From the NCBI GenBank assembly GCA_920105625.2, contig OV050033.1:126479821-126543820 (forward strand): a DNA stretch of 64,000 nucleotides. The letters are read 5' to 3'. The stretch's first letter is position 1, and every line of letters begins with the position of its first letter. The notes beneath the pieces were generated by a model, which made no database searches, was not told the DNA's origin, and saw only the letters and a list, made by a program, of their open reading frames with translations. Shown here piece by piece: positions 8,943 to 21,665 of this stretch. Position numbers and translations under genes: made by a program. Source of the DNA: Clusia tigrina. Lineage: Eukaryota; Arthropoda; Insecta; Diptera; Clusiidae.

Positions 8943-9899
8943 TTGTCAGAGTTGTTGAGAAAAATCCGTGGTTCGTCAGTCAGTTTTTATAGATCGTCGT
9001 GTGTTGAGATCTGTGCGTTTGTGTGGAGACGAACCAAAAGAAAAAATAAAAATGGAGGCGATTTTGCATAAAAGCGCAATTATTTCGCGTAAAGTGAAAT
9101 CTATTTTGTAATAAATTTACAAGATTTTTTCGTCGCAATTCTATTAAATTTGTGAAAAATAAAGTAGGTTCAATAAATATTATTTACCCACAAGATGTGA
9201 ATTGCAGAGAGATATTAGTGATTTGAATCTGATGAGTTTTGTCTTACTAAAGCCGTAGAGTTCGAACCAAATAAAGAAAGGGTTGCTGGAGTGAGTGGCT
9301 GTTAAGCAAATTAATATTCAAAATAAGAAAAAACCATTGCCATTAAAGTTAAATATCATGGGTTAAAGTGCAAGTTAACTGAGAGTATTTACGCCAAGCT
9401 TGCTTGGATAATTTACGTGCGTTATTCCCAAGCAAGGAAGAACCGTATCGAAAGCTCAACCTGAAAAGAAGCAGAACAGCCAATAAAAGAAAGACATATT
9501 CAAATTCCTAGTATATTGCAGAAGCATATCATATTGTTTGTAAAAAAAATATGTGGCATCTTTCGGTTGAAAGTATTTCAATTATAGTGCATTCAAAACT
9601 GTGAAGTCATATTTTAGATATGAACCAAACAACTTGTTCTAAAGCATATTTATTTTAGGTTAAAACCATTGGTGAGAGACTTCTGTTGTATGCCTAAAAC
9701 ATGAGTAGAGCCAGAAACATAATTGATTTCATTTATGTTTTTGGTAGGAGCCTTGTATGAGCGATTAACTGTCGGTACTTGCATAAATAAAATATCCGTA
9801 CCAAGGTATCCACGAACATCCAATAATAATAAACTGTCCAGAACATCATACAAAATTACATAGAAACAATTTTTATTCGGTAATAATTAAGTTAATATT
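8943..9899. other. non-coding DNA, possible retroelement leader
   Basis: No supported ORF. It follows directly from the TATA-containing repeat and may be its transcribed leader, but the other repeat copy does not extend this far, so the extent of the element is unknown. Confidence 0.35.
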
Positions 9900-10610
9900 T
9901 AAATGTCCTGCTACAACTTTTTACGGTGCTTCTCAAAGTTTTTGATAATTTTACAGGGTTAACTTGAAGCAAAGAACATCAACATGAATGTACATACACA
10001 CGTACTTCTTTTTTCTTTATTTTTATTTTGCAATACAAACATACATACAATTGTATGTAAGCCCGTGTGTGCACAATTATTCACAACAAAATTCAAAATT
10101 CTGTAGTTTTCATGATTCTGTAGTTATCAAGATTTGTAGTAACGTGAAAGAGAAAATCAAATATTTTGTTCTTCTTCTTAATGAGACTTCTTATTACGTT
10201 GATGTTCTTTGGTTTAATAGTACTACAAGCATTGTATTGCAGTGCTTCTCAAAGTTTTCCATAACTTATACAAGGTTAACTTCCAGGCCGATTGTATACA
10301 AAAAAAAAAAAACAATACACAAAGAGGTATAAAATCGTTCTTGAGTGAACGGTTAGAGTTATATTTGGTGGGAATTTTTAGGCACTTTGGCTCATTTCTG
10401 AACTCACCAACTATAACTTCAAATTTTCACTCAAGAGTGAGTTTATACATCTTGTTAGTGTGAATCTTTTTGATGTAAATACAGGGCGAACTGGATTCTG
10501 ACAGTTCGTCACTGTAATATGCAAAAAGAGGTGTGTCTATGAGTGAAATTCGTCTTTAAAGAATTTGATGTATCTTGCTAGTATACAACTTTTTAATGTA
10601 AATATGGATG
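9900..10610 (+). repeat. degenerate local duplication
   Basis: Diverged repeats about 300 bp apart. GGTGCTTCTCAAAGTTTTTG followed by CAGGGTTAACTT at about 9925-9970 resembles CAGTGCTTCTCAAAGTTTTC and CAAGGTTAACTTC at about 10241-10285. TACATCTTGTTAGTG...GATGTAAATAC near 10446-10485 resembles GTATCTTGCTAGTA...AATGTAAATAT near 10570-10605. No coding potential. Confidence 0.5.
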
Positions 10611-10810
10611 AATCATAGAGTAAAGAAATAAGAGTCACAATCTCTAACAATAAACTTTTTGTATGGTGGCGCTGCTAATAGCGCCAATTACTCAATAGCT
10701 CCCATTTTCATATCGCAGCGCCACTCTGTTTACTACCCCGACCGATCCCTTCTATCTCGAAAAATGAGTGACATTTCAGATTGTGACTCTTACTTCTTTA
10801 CTCTCTGATT
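10611..10810. mobile_element. MITE-like element with terminal inverted repeats
   Basis: A 200-bp unit with long terminal inverted repeats. 10617-10643 and 10778-10804 are complementary over 27 bp with one mismatch (core AAGAGTCACAATCT). The match extends outwards six more bases with one further mismatch, to 10611 and 10810. A second, internal perfect inverted pair GTGGCGCTGC (10666-10675) and GCAGCGCCAC (10715-10724) lies inside, so the unit can fold almost end to end. It has no coding capacity. I see no clear target-site duplication, so the superfamily is open. Confidence 0.65.
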
Positions 10811-10876
10811 GAGTCCAATCTGGCATTTCTTCAGCATTATGTCACATGAAGAGAAGGAAGAAGTTGTGATGTGGTT

Positions 10877-11130
10877 TGCCTATGAGTGAAATTCGTCCTA
10901 GAGTGAAATTTGTCCTGGAGTGCAATTTGTCCTGAAGTGAAATTTGTCTATGAATGAAATTCGTCCTGGAGTGAAATTCGTGTATGAGTGAAGTTCGTCC
11001 TGAAGTGAAATTCGTCCTGGAGTGAAATTCGTCCTAGAGTGCAATTCGACATGGAGTAAAAATCGTCCTGGAGAGAAATTCGTCTGTGAGTGAAGTTCGC
11101 CCTGGCGTGAAATTCGCCTATGAGTGAAAT
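10877..11130 (+). repeat. 17-bp degenerate tandem array
   Basis: About 15 copies of a unit close to GAGTGAAATTCGTCCTG with frequent CCTATGA or CCTGAA variants at the joint. The frames read through the array are repeat artefacts, not genes. A related phrase (GAGTGAAATTCGTCTTTAAA) occurs at about 10539, outside the main array. Confidence 0.8.
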
Positions 11131-12500
11131 TCTTCCTGTAGTTAACATTGTTCGGACTTTGATCTTGTAAAATTTTGCGATATTAAAAAAAGTATTAGTC
11201 AATATTTCACGATCGACAAACATATTACCATGTAAGTGCCAATTGTGTTCTGGGTTGGCATAAAAGTTGACTGCTAGTTGAAGGTTGACAATTTCAGTGC
11301 CTGTGATCTGCGTTGGCAGACGAGTTCAAATCCTTGTTCTGAACTTTTAATATTTTTTTAGGATTTTTCATGAATGTTTCACTGTGTAATTCATAAATTT
11401 TTTTATTTTCGATATTATTTTATTATAAATCGTTTGTTGTTTGTTACCGCACCACTAGAATGATGCAGTGTGGTGGCCGCGGCTAGCTCACAGCAATGGT
11501 CATGGTCCTTAACCCGCCACACTGCATCGGGTGGGACAACACCACAAAAACAAAACTTAAATTCACCATTTTGCCGGGCATCCTCCTCCTCGACGACAAG
11601 CGAGCCCGCCCCATATTTGCCGCCTTAGCCTAACATTTTAAACATAAACTTACACATAACTAAACATGCTACCTTACACTTAAATAAATACCATATATAC
11701 TTATCTTTATCCTTATCTTTAGGGGGCGGGCGGCAGCCTCCTTTCTCCTCCGGTATCACGACTCAACTCCGATTCTCGAATGGGATGGGACGGAAACAAG
11801 CAGTTATCACTCTATTCAGCACAACCATTTTACTGTATCAGAACAAATACCAGGAACAACCGACGAGACGAGAGACTATCCCCACAGAATCAGACCTGCA
11901 CCAATGAATATCCGCACTAGACTTTTTTGTATACACGTTTCTAAACAGCAAAATCCGGACTTGTGGCAATTTGAATATTTTCAGTACACGAATGCAAATA
12001 AGGTTATTTTTCTCTCTCAAATGAGCCTAATTGAAATACGTTGTTCTAATAAAACACTCAAATTCAATTTATATTATTTTTTTTCTAACTTCAGTGCACA
12101 GTCACACAATCAACAATTAATCCGAATACATACACAGTAAAACACAAATTTTGAACGCGCGCGGCAACAAAATTAATTCGAAACAGCTTTCTTCACAAAC
12201 ACTTAAAACTGCACAGCGACCGTTTTTTCCCTACCACAGCCTTAAATGTTTTTTTTCCCTTTTTTCTTAAAACCGTATTTTCCATATCCTCGGCCTCTTC
12301 TGCTATTCCATCATTGACCGCTCCAGCGGTCAAGTCAGTCAGTTACCTTTCTTTGGAATTTTTACTATTCTGAGGCAGCGCCATCAGAATCGTCTGGTAG
12401 GTTTTAGACTGGCCGCATTCACTAGAAAAGCGGACAAGTGGAAGGAAGAAAAGAAGGAGAGAAGCAAAACAAACATACAGACGGTAGACGCCAAAAACCA
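11131..12500. other. non-coding block with inverted repeats
   Basis: No gene is supported. The part from about 11449 is compositionally distinct from its flanks. It contains a 15-bp stem with one mismatch, GATGCAGTGTGGTGG (11462-11476) and CCGCCACACTGCATC (11514-11528), and a perfect 9-bp stem with a 2-nt loop at 12314-12333 (TTGACCGCT/AGCGGTCAA). It could be a decayed or non-autonomous mobile element, but I cannot define its ends. Confidence 0.4.
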
Positions 12501-14214
12501 CGATCGCAACATGTTTTATTGAATTAATGTCTAATTTGGATATTTTATGGATAAATATTCAAAATCTTATTGATTTTTTTAGGAAATCTGCAGGATTTTC
12601 GAATTTTTGTGCCACTCAGCAAGCAAACAAACTACATTTTACATTTTACATTTTACAATATTAAAATTTCAAGGATTTTTTTGTTGCTGTATCAATTGAT
12701 TGGATTTGTAAAAGATGCCTATGATGGTTTATTGGAGTATGGGCATTTATGTGTGTGTGTTTGTCTGTGTGTGTTGGCATTCAGAGCAGCAAGCAGCAAC
12801 TTGGAGAGAGCTCTTCAATTGAAAATCATGGATGCAGGGAAACGAATTTTTAATCATACACAAACTATGCGGCAAGTGTACTTCTTCCCATGAATACTTC
12901 ACTGTGGTCAGCACAACGAGCACTGCCACATGAGTAAGGAGTCATATGGGAAAAGCGTGACCGCAGTCAGATACTCGTGAATATTGAGTAGCTCGAACTA
13001 AACTATTTTTATATGTTGGTACTTTTTTAGATTACATGACGAAGGTCAGGAAATATGACCCAGAGACTCACTTCAAAGGACATTACCATATTTACTTGGG
13101 TGGACATAAGTATCAATAATGACTCAACTCGACGATAATGACTCAAATGTGGGCTGATCACATTCCTTGGATTCCTTCCATCACTAAAGGGAACATTTAT
13201 CAACATTCCTTCAGACTCCATCACGCCTTCTAGCTACGAGTAATAGCATTGAACACTGATTGAGTAAGTCAATCAGGTTGAATAAACTTCCTGAAAAAGG
13301 CCTTAATTGAGTTGGAAGTTGGAAGGATTCGTGCTATTTGCATGAGCACACACGCACTGGCATGCTAAAACGGCATAAGATTCGCTACTCTACGATACGA
13401 TGAAAGTTCCGTGCCGCAAAAGAGAAGAAATCTTTCAAATTCATTGAATTGCAGTAAAAATCTGATATGAAAAACTTTGGTATACGTAAAAGGCAGTTGT
13501 TTGGATGTGTGAGGCATTGAGAGAGTGTGTGTGTGTGCACCGTAGCGTGTGCAAGTGGGAACTGCCAAACCTGAGCGAACGGAAACGGAAATCCAAATCA
13601 AACTAAGGCAAAACAAAATAAAGCACCGCGGTATTTTGTGGCATGAGCCCGGCAACGGAAATTTGAAGGCAGACAGATTGGAAATGTTAGCGGGCGTTTT
13701 CCCGGAGTTGCAACACTGAAGCCGGCCAGGATGAACAACAACAACAAAATAGGAAGGAGGCCCGGACAGGCCATGCATATTTGTGCGTAGAAGTGCCTGA
13801 TGCCGCCCACAATAACCAAAAGTGACTTTATCTTGACAGCCGGCGAAATGGAATTTTTCGACGCTTCTTTTTGTGCGGCCGCTGCCTTTGTTTGAGCTCG
13901 TATATATTTCCAGGCAGCCGTCGCTAGCGAGTGGCGTGGCAAGTTGCTGGGCGGAGTAGGAGCGAGGATTTAAGTTGTTAACAACAACGGCATGCAAAAG
14001 TTTTCAGACAGCTATAAATATGTGAAAAGTTTGCATACCCTACGCGGACACTGACAGGGTAGATTAGTGCAGATGCCAGCCGCGGAAGGCTCAGTGAGAG
14101 TCCGGAGTGGTCCACTGGGTTATCAGAGGGGACTTCAACATTTTTCGTTCTTTCAACGAACTGTGTATAGTATATGAGATGAAGGAGGGTGTAGTTGCTG
14201 ATCTCTGCCACAGC
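12501..14214. other. non-coding DNA
   Basis: The longest minus-strand frame here (13365-13997) shows no recognisable domain, overlaps another open frame and has low-complexity composition, so I do not call a gene. Short runs of (GT)n occur near 12750 and 13528. Confidence 0.5.
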
Positions 14215-15035
14215 TGAGAGAGCAAATTTAGAACAAAATGAGAAATAGATGAGAGCAAGATAAGCTTGGAACATGTTCAGAACAAGTTGAGAACAAGTTG
14301 CGAATAAGGTTGGAAGAAGTTCAGAACAAATTTAGAACAAACAAAGAACAAGTTGAGAACTAGCTTAGAAGAAGTTTAGAACAAGAATAAATTAATAAGA
14401 ACTTTAAAGGAAGTTGAGGTCTAGTTGAGAACAAGTTAAGAACAACTTTAGAACAATTTTAGAATAAGCGTGGAACAAGTTTAGAATAAGCTTGGAAAAA
14501 GTTTGGAAGAAGTTTAGAACAAGTTAAGAAGAAATTAATGCCGATTTGAAAATAAGTTGAAATCCAGTTGAGAACAAGTTGGGAAAAATCTGAGAACATA
14601 GTGAGAACAATAAGACAACTAGATGAGAACAATGGAGAATAAGTTGAGAGTGCTTAAGCAATTTATGACTAGTTGTTAACAATTTGAAAAATAGTTTAAA
14701 AAAAAAATGAGAATAACTTGATAATAAGTCAGAACGAAATCAAAAACATGGTAGGAACAAGCTGATAACAATTCCATACGAAGTTAATAACCCACTGGTA
14801 ACAAGATGAGAATTAATGGAAGGGTATTGAGTATAACAAGACAAGAGCAAGACGAAAACAAATGAATAATATATTTGATTATAAGTTGAGAACAAGAAGA
14901 AGATGAGAACATGATGAGAACAATATGGCAACCAGATGTGAACAACCGAGAAGAAGATGAAAACAACTGAGAACAAGTTACTAACAAGCGAGGAACAAAT
15001 TGAGTTGTAAGCAAATTGAGAACAAGTTGAGATGA
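14215..15035 (+). repeat. 11-12-bp degenerate tandem array
   Basis: About 820 bp made almost wholly of variants of GAGAACAAGTT (also GAACAAGTTTA, GAAGAAGTTTA). The plus strand is strongly purine-rich, with AGAACAAG phrases throughout. Copies are highly diverged, so the array is old. The minus-strand frames it creates are hydrophobic Ser/Leu/Phe-rich artefacts. Confidence 0.8.
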
Positions 15036-18000
15036 AATGGTAAATAAACTAAGGTTTTTTCGCTATTCCTAATAGTGTCTTTAATACCAACCTGCACTTC
15101 TATTCAGAGGATTCCTTAAATCACATGCACTCAGGCACTTGTTCTCAGTGCATTAATTTTTACGTGTAGGGTATTAATAGTTCATGTAATATCCTCGTAA
15201 TGTTCCTGCATTCCTTGTTGTACTGCCTCTGTCCGGACATCACTCATAAACTTTTTATACCAAAAGTCGTCATGTTAACTGTTCCTGCGAGTGCATAAAC
15301 TCCATAGACACCAAAAGTGTCAATGCTTTTATGCACTTGTTGTTGTTGTTGTCGTAGTTGTGCGCATGCTGTTTTGGTGTAGCTACTGATGTTGTTGTTG
15401 CTGCTCCCACTATTGCCCTCAGTTGAAAAGTCAATGTCAATCCAAAGAAGAGAAAGGAACCCCACCAAAACTTCAATTTGAAATCATCGTTGCTGAGGGT
15501 CGCTTTTGTTACTGTTGGTTTTGGTGTTAGTGGGGTTATTGCCGTTGATGATGTGGTGTTGTGGTAAATATTTGTGAGTATTTTCAGTGGCCTTAGAATT
15601 ACCCATATGCTAATTGAAAAGCTCTTGTACTAAAGAGTCCTTCTTTAATGCAGTCCAAAAACCTTGGTAGAGCTTTTTGAGCGATGTTCCTTTATGTGTT
15701 TAGGGTCTAAATAATGGTGTAATAATGGCTTTGGTAATTTGTGGGCCGAGGCCTGAGATTTTAAGTTATTCTTCTTAAAATACAAAGCCAAAATTTTGGT
15801 TGCCAAATATTTCTGGACAATGTTCAAGTTTATTCATCTTTAAATTGTATGTCAAAAATTTCCGCTTGCCTGTGTTTACAGCATTGATGTGATACCTTTG
15901 AAGACTTTCACCTTCTTAAAGTCTGGAATTACTGCCAGGATTTTCTATATCTCTTAAGACTATTTATACTATATTATATTTGTAAAGATTTTCGTTCGCT
16001 TTCAGACTTTATAAGAGTCAACAGGATTAATTAAACAAACACGCTCCCATCCATTGTTACGCTTTCACATCGTCACCTAGACGACCTGAGGGCACTAATT
16101 AATTACGCACGTCTCGTGCAATTTGCACATTACGCACGACACGTACACATGTACATATGACACACACACACACTCAGGCACACATATACACACTTATAAG
16201 TTCACTTGTTCTTAACACGGTTAATGATTTTATGTATTAAAGCCCAAGGATGCCTACGACCCAGTAGAAAATTAACGGAGTCCGTGATGCAGCCAACCAT
16301 ATTCGCAACAAGAGTTTCGGAAGAGTAAAGTGACAGTCATTTTCCGTCCCATTTCCTCAATCACATGGTATCGGAAGAGTGTTTAGTGCCTCCATCTTAG
16401 ATGACATGTCAATGTTTTATAACAAATTATGTGAGAGATGGTTATGAAATGTGTCCAACTTCGATATCGAACTAAAATTAGATCCGAAGAATATTTCCCC
16501 TGCTAGAAGGTTCTTCCGAAACGTCTGAGTTTCTAGAGGTTGCCTATTGACTTTTTGGAGACCAGACTCCAGGTGACAAGTCGTTGACTTCAAGGAAAGT
16601 TTCAGACTCTTTCATTTGCAGTTGTGGAGAATCCTTATTATACCCAATATGAGCGCCTGAATGAACCAGAGTTTTCCCGTGATCTCCTTTGAAATTCCGA
16701 GGTGGCAAGTCATTCTTTTTACTGCTGACATTTTTTATGATAGGTTTTTGGTAGTCTTACGAATATAACCGAAAGTGTGGATTGGAAGGACTTCAAGGGA
16801 CATATATGAAAAATCTTTGCTTTACTAGAATGACTCCGGTTATTAGTTTGTAATGCCACAAGTTCCCACTTAGAACATCCTTGGTAGGTAATATTAACAT
16901 TTTAGTACTCGGTGCTCACTTTGCTTTGCTCCGTGGACGAGATTCTTTGTTATGTTATCGTAACATGAGCTCGGTTCCGTTAGGTTGAAACCACGGACAA
17001 GTCTCAAAGAGACTGTTGCCATACTGATTATTGAACCAGGGATCAAATTTTTGACATCCTGTTTCAAAAAGTCTTGGAGTGGCTTCTAGGGAATATAATT
17101 TTCCAGGAAGTTTTCTGTCGGTTTCTTCTTCGGAGTCTTGTAAATGTCTAGAAAACACGAATTAATGTGTTCACAAGAATTGAGTAGATTTGCAGCCCTC
17201 ATTTCGTTCAAAACTACTTCAGAACCTTCCAAATGTTCTAGAGCCCTCGTAGTCTGTGGTGTTTAATATGCTTTGGATTGTGACTATGTCCTTGATGGTT
17301 TCATAACCCTCAAGGAACTTCACAGATGTCTTATTTAGGAAAATAAAATCAGCGATCTCAATGTCATAAAGGAAATGGTTCACTGTAACATTGGAAAATT
17401 TCACTGTTAGGCTTCCACTCAGTTGCTTTGGAAAATCACGCAGAAGTTTTGGTGTGATTAAATTTTGCCAAAATCCTTGGTTCTATATGAAACTGAATAT
17501 TTCCATTCAGCGCCTTTAAACAGTGCCGAGAATGTTCTTTAGATCTATTCCTTAATGATATCACTCGGTCTGTCTTGACATGATTTACTCACAACATCCT
17601 TGAATAATAATCATGAGTGCAGCTTCCATGGAGACACCCAATTTCCTAGTCTCCATTCGCTATGTGTAATGTCCCTACTCTCTACGACGTGGCACTCGTA
17701 GCGTCATCGCTGGCAAACCTTTGACATGCATCTTCTGCTTGTGTCAATGCACAGCAACAAAGTTAAAATTATGCCCAAAAGGCCAACAATTCTGCACTGT
17801 TCACTTGCCTCGTCAGCCGTAGACGAAGAAATTGTCGTTCTTGTCCTCATAAAATGTAATGTGACACTCGAGCATTGGCTCGCTACTACCTCACATGTGC
17901 TTCCACGACAATCTGAAGCACTTGGCAAGTGAGTGACCTACGTTCCCACTTTCCGTGCCCGACTGTCTATTTGTCTGTGTACACATCCATCTTAGTACGA

Positions 18001-18868
18001 GTGTGTGGCTACGAGTATGGGAGCATATGTGTTGTTGCATTTTGGTACTGTGCGCCAAAATTTCTTCGGATTTCGTCCCCACCACTTCAGTGGAATTGTG
18101 TGTGCTGTTGTACACCACCACAGACAGAATTGCCATACCAAGCAGCAGCAATTGACCTTTTCAACACTTGCCACTATTTGAACTGCATAAACATACGAGG
18201 ACAGAGTTTCTGTGGAAAGTGTTGTGTGTCTTTGCGAGTACGAATTTTGATGATGTCCTGTGTCTATGTTTGCTGAAAGTATCTCCAATACGCCAGTGTC
18301 AACAGTTGAAGAGACTCTCATGATAACTCTTAATAAAATATGGCATTAAATTCAGAAAATGACCGGGTAAAAGCATTCCTCGTTACTCAGAGACCTACCA
18401 TTTTAGGTATTAACTCCAGCTGCCAACATTGAAGTGACAATTTTGGGTATTTTCACACTATGGGGATTATGTGGTATTCAATCACTCTGAAACTACAGCT
18501 GCCTGAAGGAGGTGTGAGGGGAATATGGCATCCGGAGACGTGAGTGGCGAAACTGTTTTACTTTAGTAGTTGGACGACCATCCTTAACCCTGACCACTGA
18601 CCATCTTTGTTTGTGGTAATTCAGATCTAGTAATGCATTGTACTTCTGTAACCCACTTACTCCGCAGGCGCTTTCAACTGATCATCAAAACTTACAAAAA
18701 TACTTCAACCATTTGACCTCCCAGGATTTCTTAACTGAATACTTCAATTTGAGAACACTTAGCAAATCAAATTACAGTTGATAGAAGTAGTTTGAGTCTG
18801 GAAGGCTGTCGACAGTCAATTTAAAATTTCGTTTTTCTTTTCAATTAGAAGAAAGTAGCGTTATTGAC
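15036..18868. other. non-coding DNA upstream of succinyl-CoA ligase gene
   Basis: No gene or RNA is supported. Several overlapping short frames at 17704-18321 on both strands have no recognisable domain. Dinucleotide (CA)n runs lie near 16160. The 3' part presumably holds the promoter of the downstream gene. A pyrimidine-rich tract ending in TTAG at 18848 looks like a splice acceptor 20 nt before the start codon. Confidence 0.5.
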
Positions 18869-19879
18869 ATGATTATGGCCGCCAGTTTCTTGCGATTATA
18901 CGGGAAGCGCTTATTCCACAAATTATCTGTGAGCTCATTGCTTCGTTTTAACTCGCAGTATGAAGAGACTCGCTGCAATTTGAAGATAAACAAGGACACG
19001 CGTGTGATGGTGCAGGGTTTCACGGGTAAGCATGCCAGCTACCATTGCAAAGTCGCCCTGGCTTATGGCACCAAAATAGTCGGCGGTGTTTCGCCGAAGA
19101 AAGGGGGCACAAAACATCTCGAGTTGCCGGTATTTGCTACCGTGAAAGAGGCCAAACCGCAATTAAAGCCGGATGCCACAATTATTTATGTACCGGCGCC
19201 CTTCGCCACAATGGCCATAATGGAAGCTATTACAGAGGAAATTCCATTGATTGTGGTCATCACCGAGGGCATACCTCAGAGGGATATGCTGAATGTAAGG
19301 CATGCTCTCTTATCGCAGAAGAAGTCACGACTCTTGGGTCCCAACTGCCCGGGCATTATATCGCCAGATCAGTGCAAAATGGGCATCATGCCCACGGAGA
19401 TCCACAGACGTGGCGAGGTGGGAATTGTGTCGCGTTCTGGGACGCTCACCTATGAGGCGGTCATACAATTGACCAACATTGGTCTGGGGCAAAGTCTGGT
19501 GGTTGGCTGTGGCGGCGATCCCTTCAATGGGACCAACTTCATCGACTGCCTGTACATTTTCCTGAACGATCCGGGGACCAAATCTATTATACTCATTGGT
19601 GAAATTGGCGGCGACGCTGAGGAGCAAGCTGCCGAATATTTGTTGAAGCACAACAGGGGCCGTGACCGCAAGGCAGTAGTGGCTTTCATTGCTGGCAGAA
19701 CGGCACCTGCTGGTAGGCGGATGGGACATGCTGGGGCCATTATATCTGGTGGCAAAGGTACGTCTGCTGCCAAGGTGGAGGCTTTGAAGAAAGCCAAAGT
19801 CAAGGTGGTGGAAAACCCGGCGGAGATGGGATTTTTTATGAAAAAAGAAATGAAACGCATGAAAGACGAAGATTGCTAA
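18869..19879 (+). CDS. Scsalpha: succinyl-CoA ligase (ADP/GDP-forming) subunit alpha, mitochondrial
   Basis: 336 residues, the usual family length, in one exon. The enzyme converts succinyl-CoA to succinate with phosphorylation of ADP or GDP in the TCA cycle, paired with a beta subunit in the mitochondrial matrix. Residues 1-35 are basic and hydroxylated with no acidic residues before the YEE motif, as in a transit peptide. The CoA-binding domain carries [24 protein letters not shown] and GPNCPGI. The ligase domain carries [30 protein letters not shown] and [15 protein letters not shown], with the phosphoryl-carrying histidine at residue 287 (19727-19729). A second in-frame ATG two codons later (18875) has a slightly better context. 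The protein departs from the canonical sequence at several conserved spots (for example GCGGDPFNG and a divergent C-terminus). That fits a diverged paralogue, like the testis-biased second copy of Drosophila, rather than the housekeeping gene. This last point is inference. Confidence 0.95.
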   Translation: MIMAASFLRLYGKRLFHKLSVSSLLRFNSQYEETRCNLKINKDTRVMVQGFTGKHASYHCKVALAYGTKIVGGVSPKKGGTKHLELPVFATVKEAKPQLKPDATIIYVPAPFATMAIMEAITEEIPLIVVITEGIPQRDMLNVRHALLSQKKSRLLGPNCPGIISPDQCKMGIMPTEIHRRGEVGIVSRSGTLTYEAVIQLTNIGLGQSLVVGCGGDPFNGTNFIDCLYIFLNDPGTKSIILIGEIGGDAEEQAAEYLLKHNRGRDRKAVVAFIAGRTAPAGRRMGHAGAIISGGKGTSAAKVEALKKAKVKVVENPAEMGFFMKKEMKRMKDEDC

Positions 19880-19913
19880 AGGACACTAACCAGGAGCTGA
19901 GCAGAAAACTGGA

Positions 19914-19919
19914 AATAAA
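19914..19919 (+). terminator. polyadenylation signal of the succinyl-CoA ligase gene
   Basis: AATAAA beginning 35 nt after the stop codon. It is the first canonical signal downstream and is the likely 3' end determinant, although AT-rich alternatives follow near 20025. Confidence 0.55.
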
Positions 19920-20039
19920 CAGGATTCAGAATGACGATAACAACTTTCTGCACTTGGAATTTCAAAATATTGTTTGTATATGAATTAATGATTAATACTG
20001 AATATAATGAATTGTGTTAAAATATATGTTAGGTAAATA

Positions 20040-21239
20040 TAAAAACAAATTCTAAGCACAAAGTAGTTCAAATTCAAACCAGGTTATTCGGAAGTTTCCC
20101 ATTGGGTTGACCAACCAACAAAGCTGTGATCTTGAAAACGATCTTCTTCGACTTACAGCTGTCATTCTCACACCTAGTTACTGATATCTATCCTTCTAAG
20201 AACCCAATTGGAAGCTCATGAATGTTCCTCTTCATTCAAGTCGCAGTTTAGTTCTTGGCCACTGTTATCCATGTCCTCAGAGAAACTATCAACAATACAC
20301 ATTTAACATATTTGAGAGATAAATAGTCATCCATTTGCCAAGTTGTGAAATATTTCAGAAAATATTCTCCATTTCACTTGTCATATCAAATGCTTCACAG
20401 CACATCTACACGTACTCATCCATGTGTACATCCAAGAATACCCCATCCTCTGACTATCCAAATGATTGCAACCTCACCTCACCACTCCGCAGTTGCCCCG
20501 CCAGAACGAACAATTTCAGTTTGACTGAAGGGGAATGTGCCGCTACATAAATACTTACTAGCAACACATTGATGGCTAAGCAGCGAGCAGCGTGCCAGTA
20601 GGAAATGTAGCAGACTATGAACAAATCTTTTTTTGTAAAAAAACGGAAAGACGAAGAAAAGAAACCTTTACAATAGTTAGTATCCGGTTAGGCACAAAGG
20701 ATAAAAAAACCAACGTGTATGTGTGAAGCCTTTAAAATATGGTTGTGTGCTGGCGAAAGCTTTTGCGGAGGATGCAGCTGGCATACATGAGTACGAAAGT
20801 TGAAAACCTTCTCCCTGGTATGTGATTAATGAACACGTCTGTAGATCTGGTTGTCTGTCATATACGTTGTATTTCAAATCACATACGAGTAGATCAACAC
20901 TTCAAGAAAATTAGTCTCATTAGTCCGCAACTCAAATCTTCACGGTGTTTTGTGCAGTATTTTTGCCATGGCGCAGTATTATTTTGCTACCTGGGAGTTG
21001 TGGAGTCTTACTTCCTACCACAACTTCCATACTTAATTAGAAATTATTATGGGAGGAGGTATTATGATTTCCTCTTCGAAAGCTGGAGGGGAAAGCACCT
21101 TTCTTGGGTATTCGACAAAGTTGAAAGGATTCAAGTATGTCACCTAAGTGATTCAGTATAAGATGCTATACAAGTTGCTCCTAGCTTTCAGGTTGGTTTT
21201 GACAGACACCTAATCCACTATACTTGAGGAACTGGAAGC
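20040..21239. other. non-coding DNA
   Basis: Short frames only. Nothing recognisable on either strand. Confidence 0.45.
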
Positions 21240-21665
21240 AAAATTCCCCTAATCATCATTTTATCTGCCTCCACTACTCTCTACCATCACTTTTCTGTAC
21301 CATCACTTTTTTCTAAGACCACTTTTCTCTGGCACCATTTTTCTCTACCACTACCTTTCTATGCCGCCACTACCACCACACATCTCTATCAGCAGTTTTA
21401 TCTACCGACACTTATCGCTACTACCACTCCTCTCTACCAAAACTTTTCTCTATCTTCAATACTCTCTACCATCACTCTTTTCTACCACCAGTTTTCTCTA
21501 TGACCCATTTCTTCTACCACCTCAAGTCTATGCCACCACTATTCTTTATACTCACCACTGCTCTCTATACCGACCACTCTTTAACGTCACTATTTTCTAA
21601 ATTTACCACTCCGTAACACAACTACTGTCTGTAACCACCACTACTGTCTAGAACCATAAGTGTCT
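21240..21665 (+). repeat. pyrimidine-rich degenerate tandem array
   Basis: Variants of CTCTACCACCACTTTT with a period of roughly 18-22 bp (CTCTACCATCACTTTTCTGTACC, TTCTACCACCAGTTTTC and so on). The plus strand is nearly pure C/T/A. The Leu/Ser/Pro-rich plus-strand frame at 21361-21600 is produced by the repeat and is not a gene. Confidence 0.7.

Noticed and set aside
13365..13997. A 210-codon minus-strand frame
   Set aside because: No recognisable domain, overlapped by another open frame of 114 codons, atypical composition, and no exon signals. Probably chance.
14740..15014. Hydrophobic minus-strand frames resembling membrane proteins
   Set aside because: They are the complement of the AGAACAAG tandem array. 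The hydrophobicity comes from repeat composition.
17704..18321. Several overlapping frames on both strands upstream of the succinyl-CoA ligase gene
   Set aside because: None shows a domain or consistent codon use, and overlap on both strands argues for chance.
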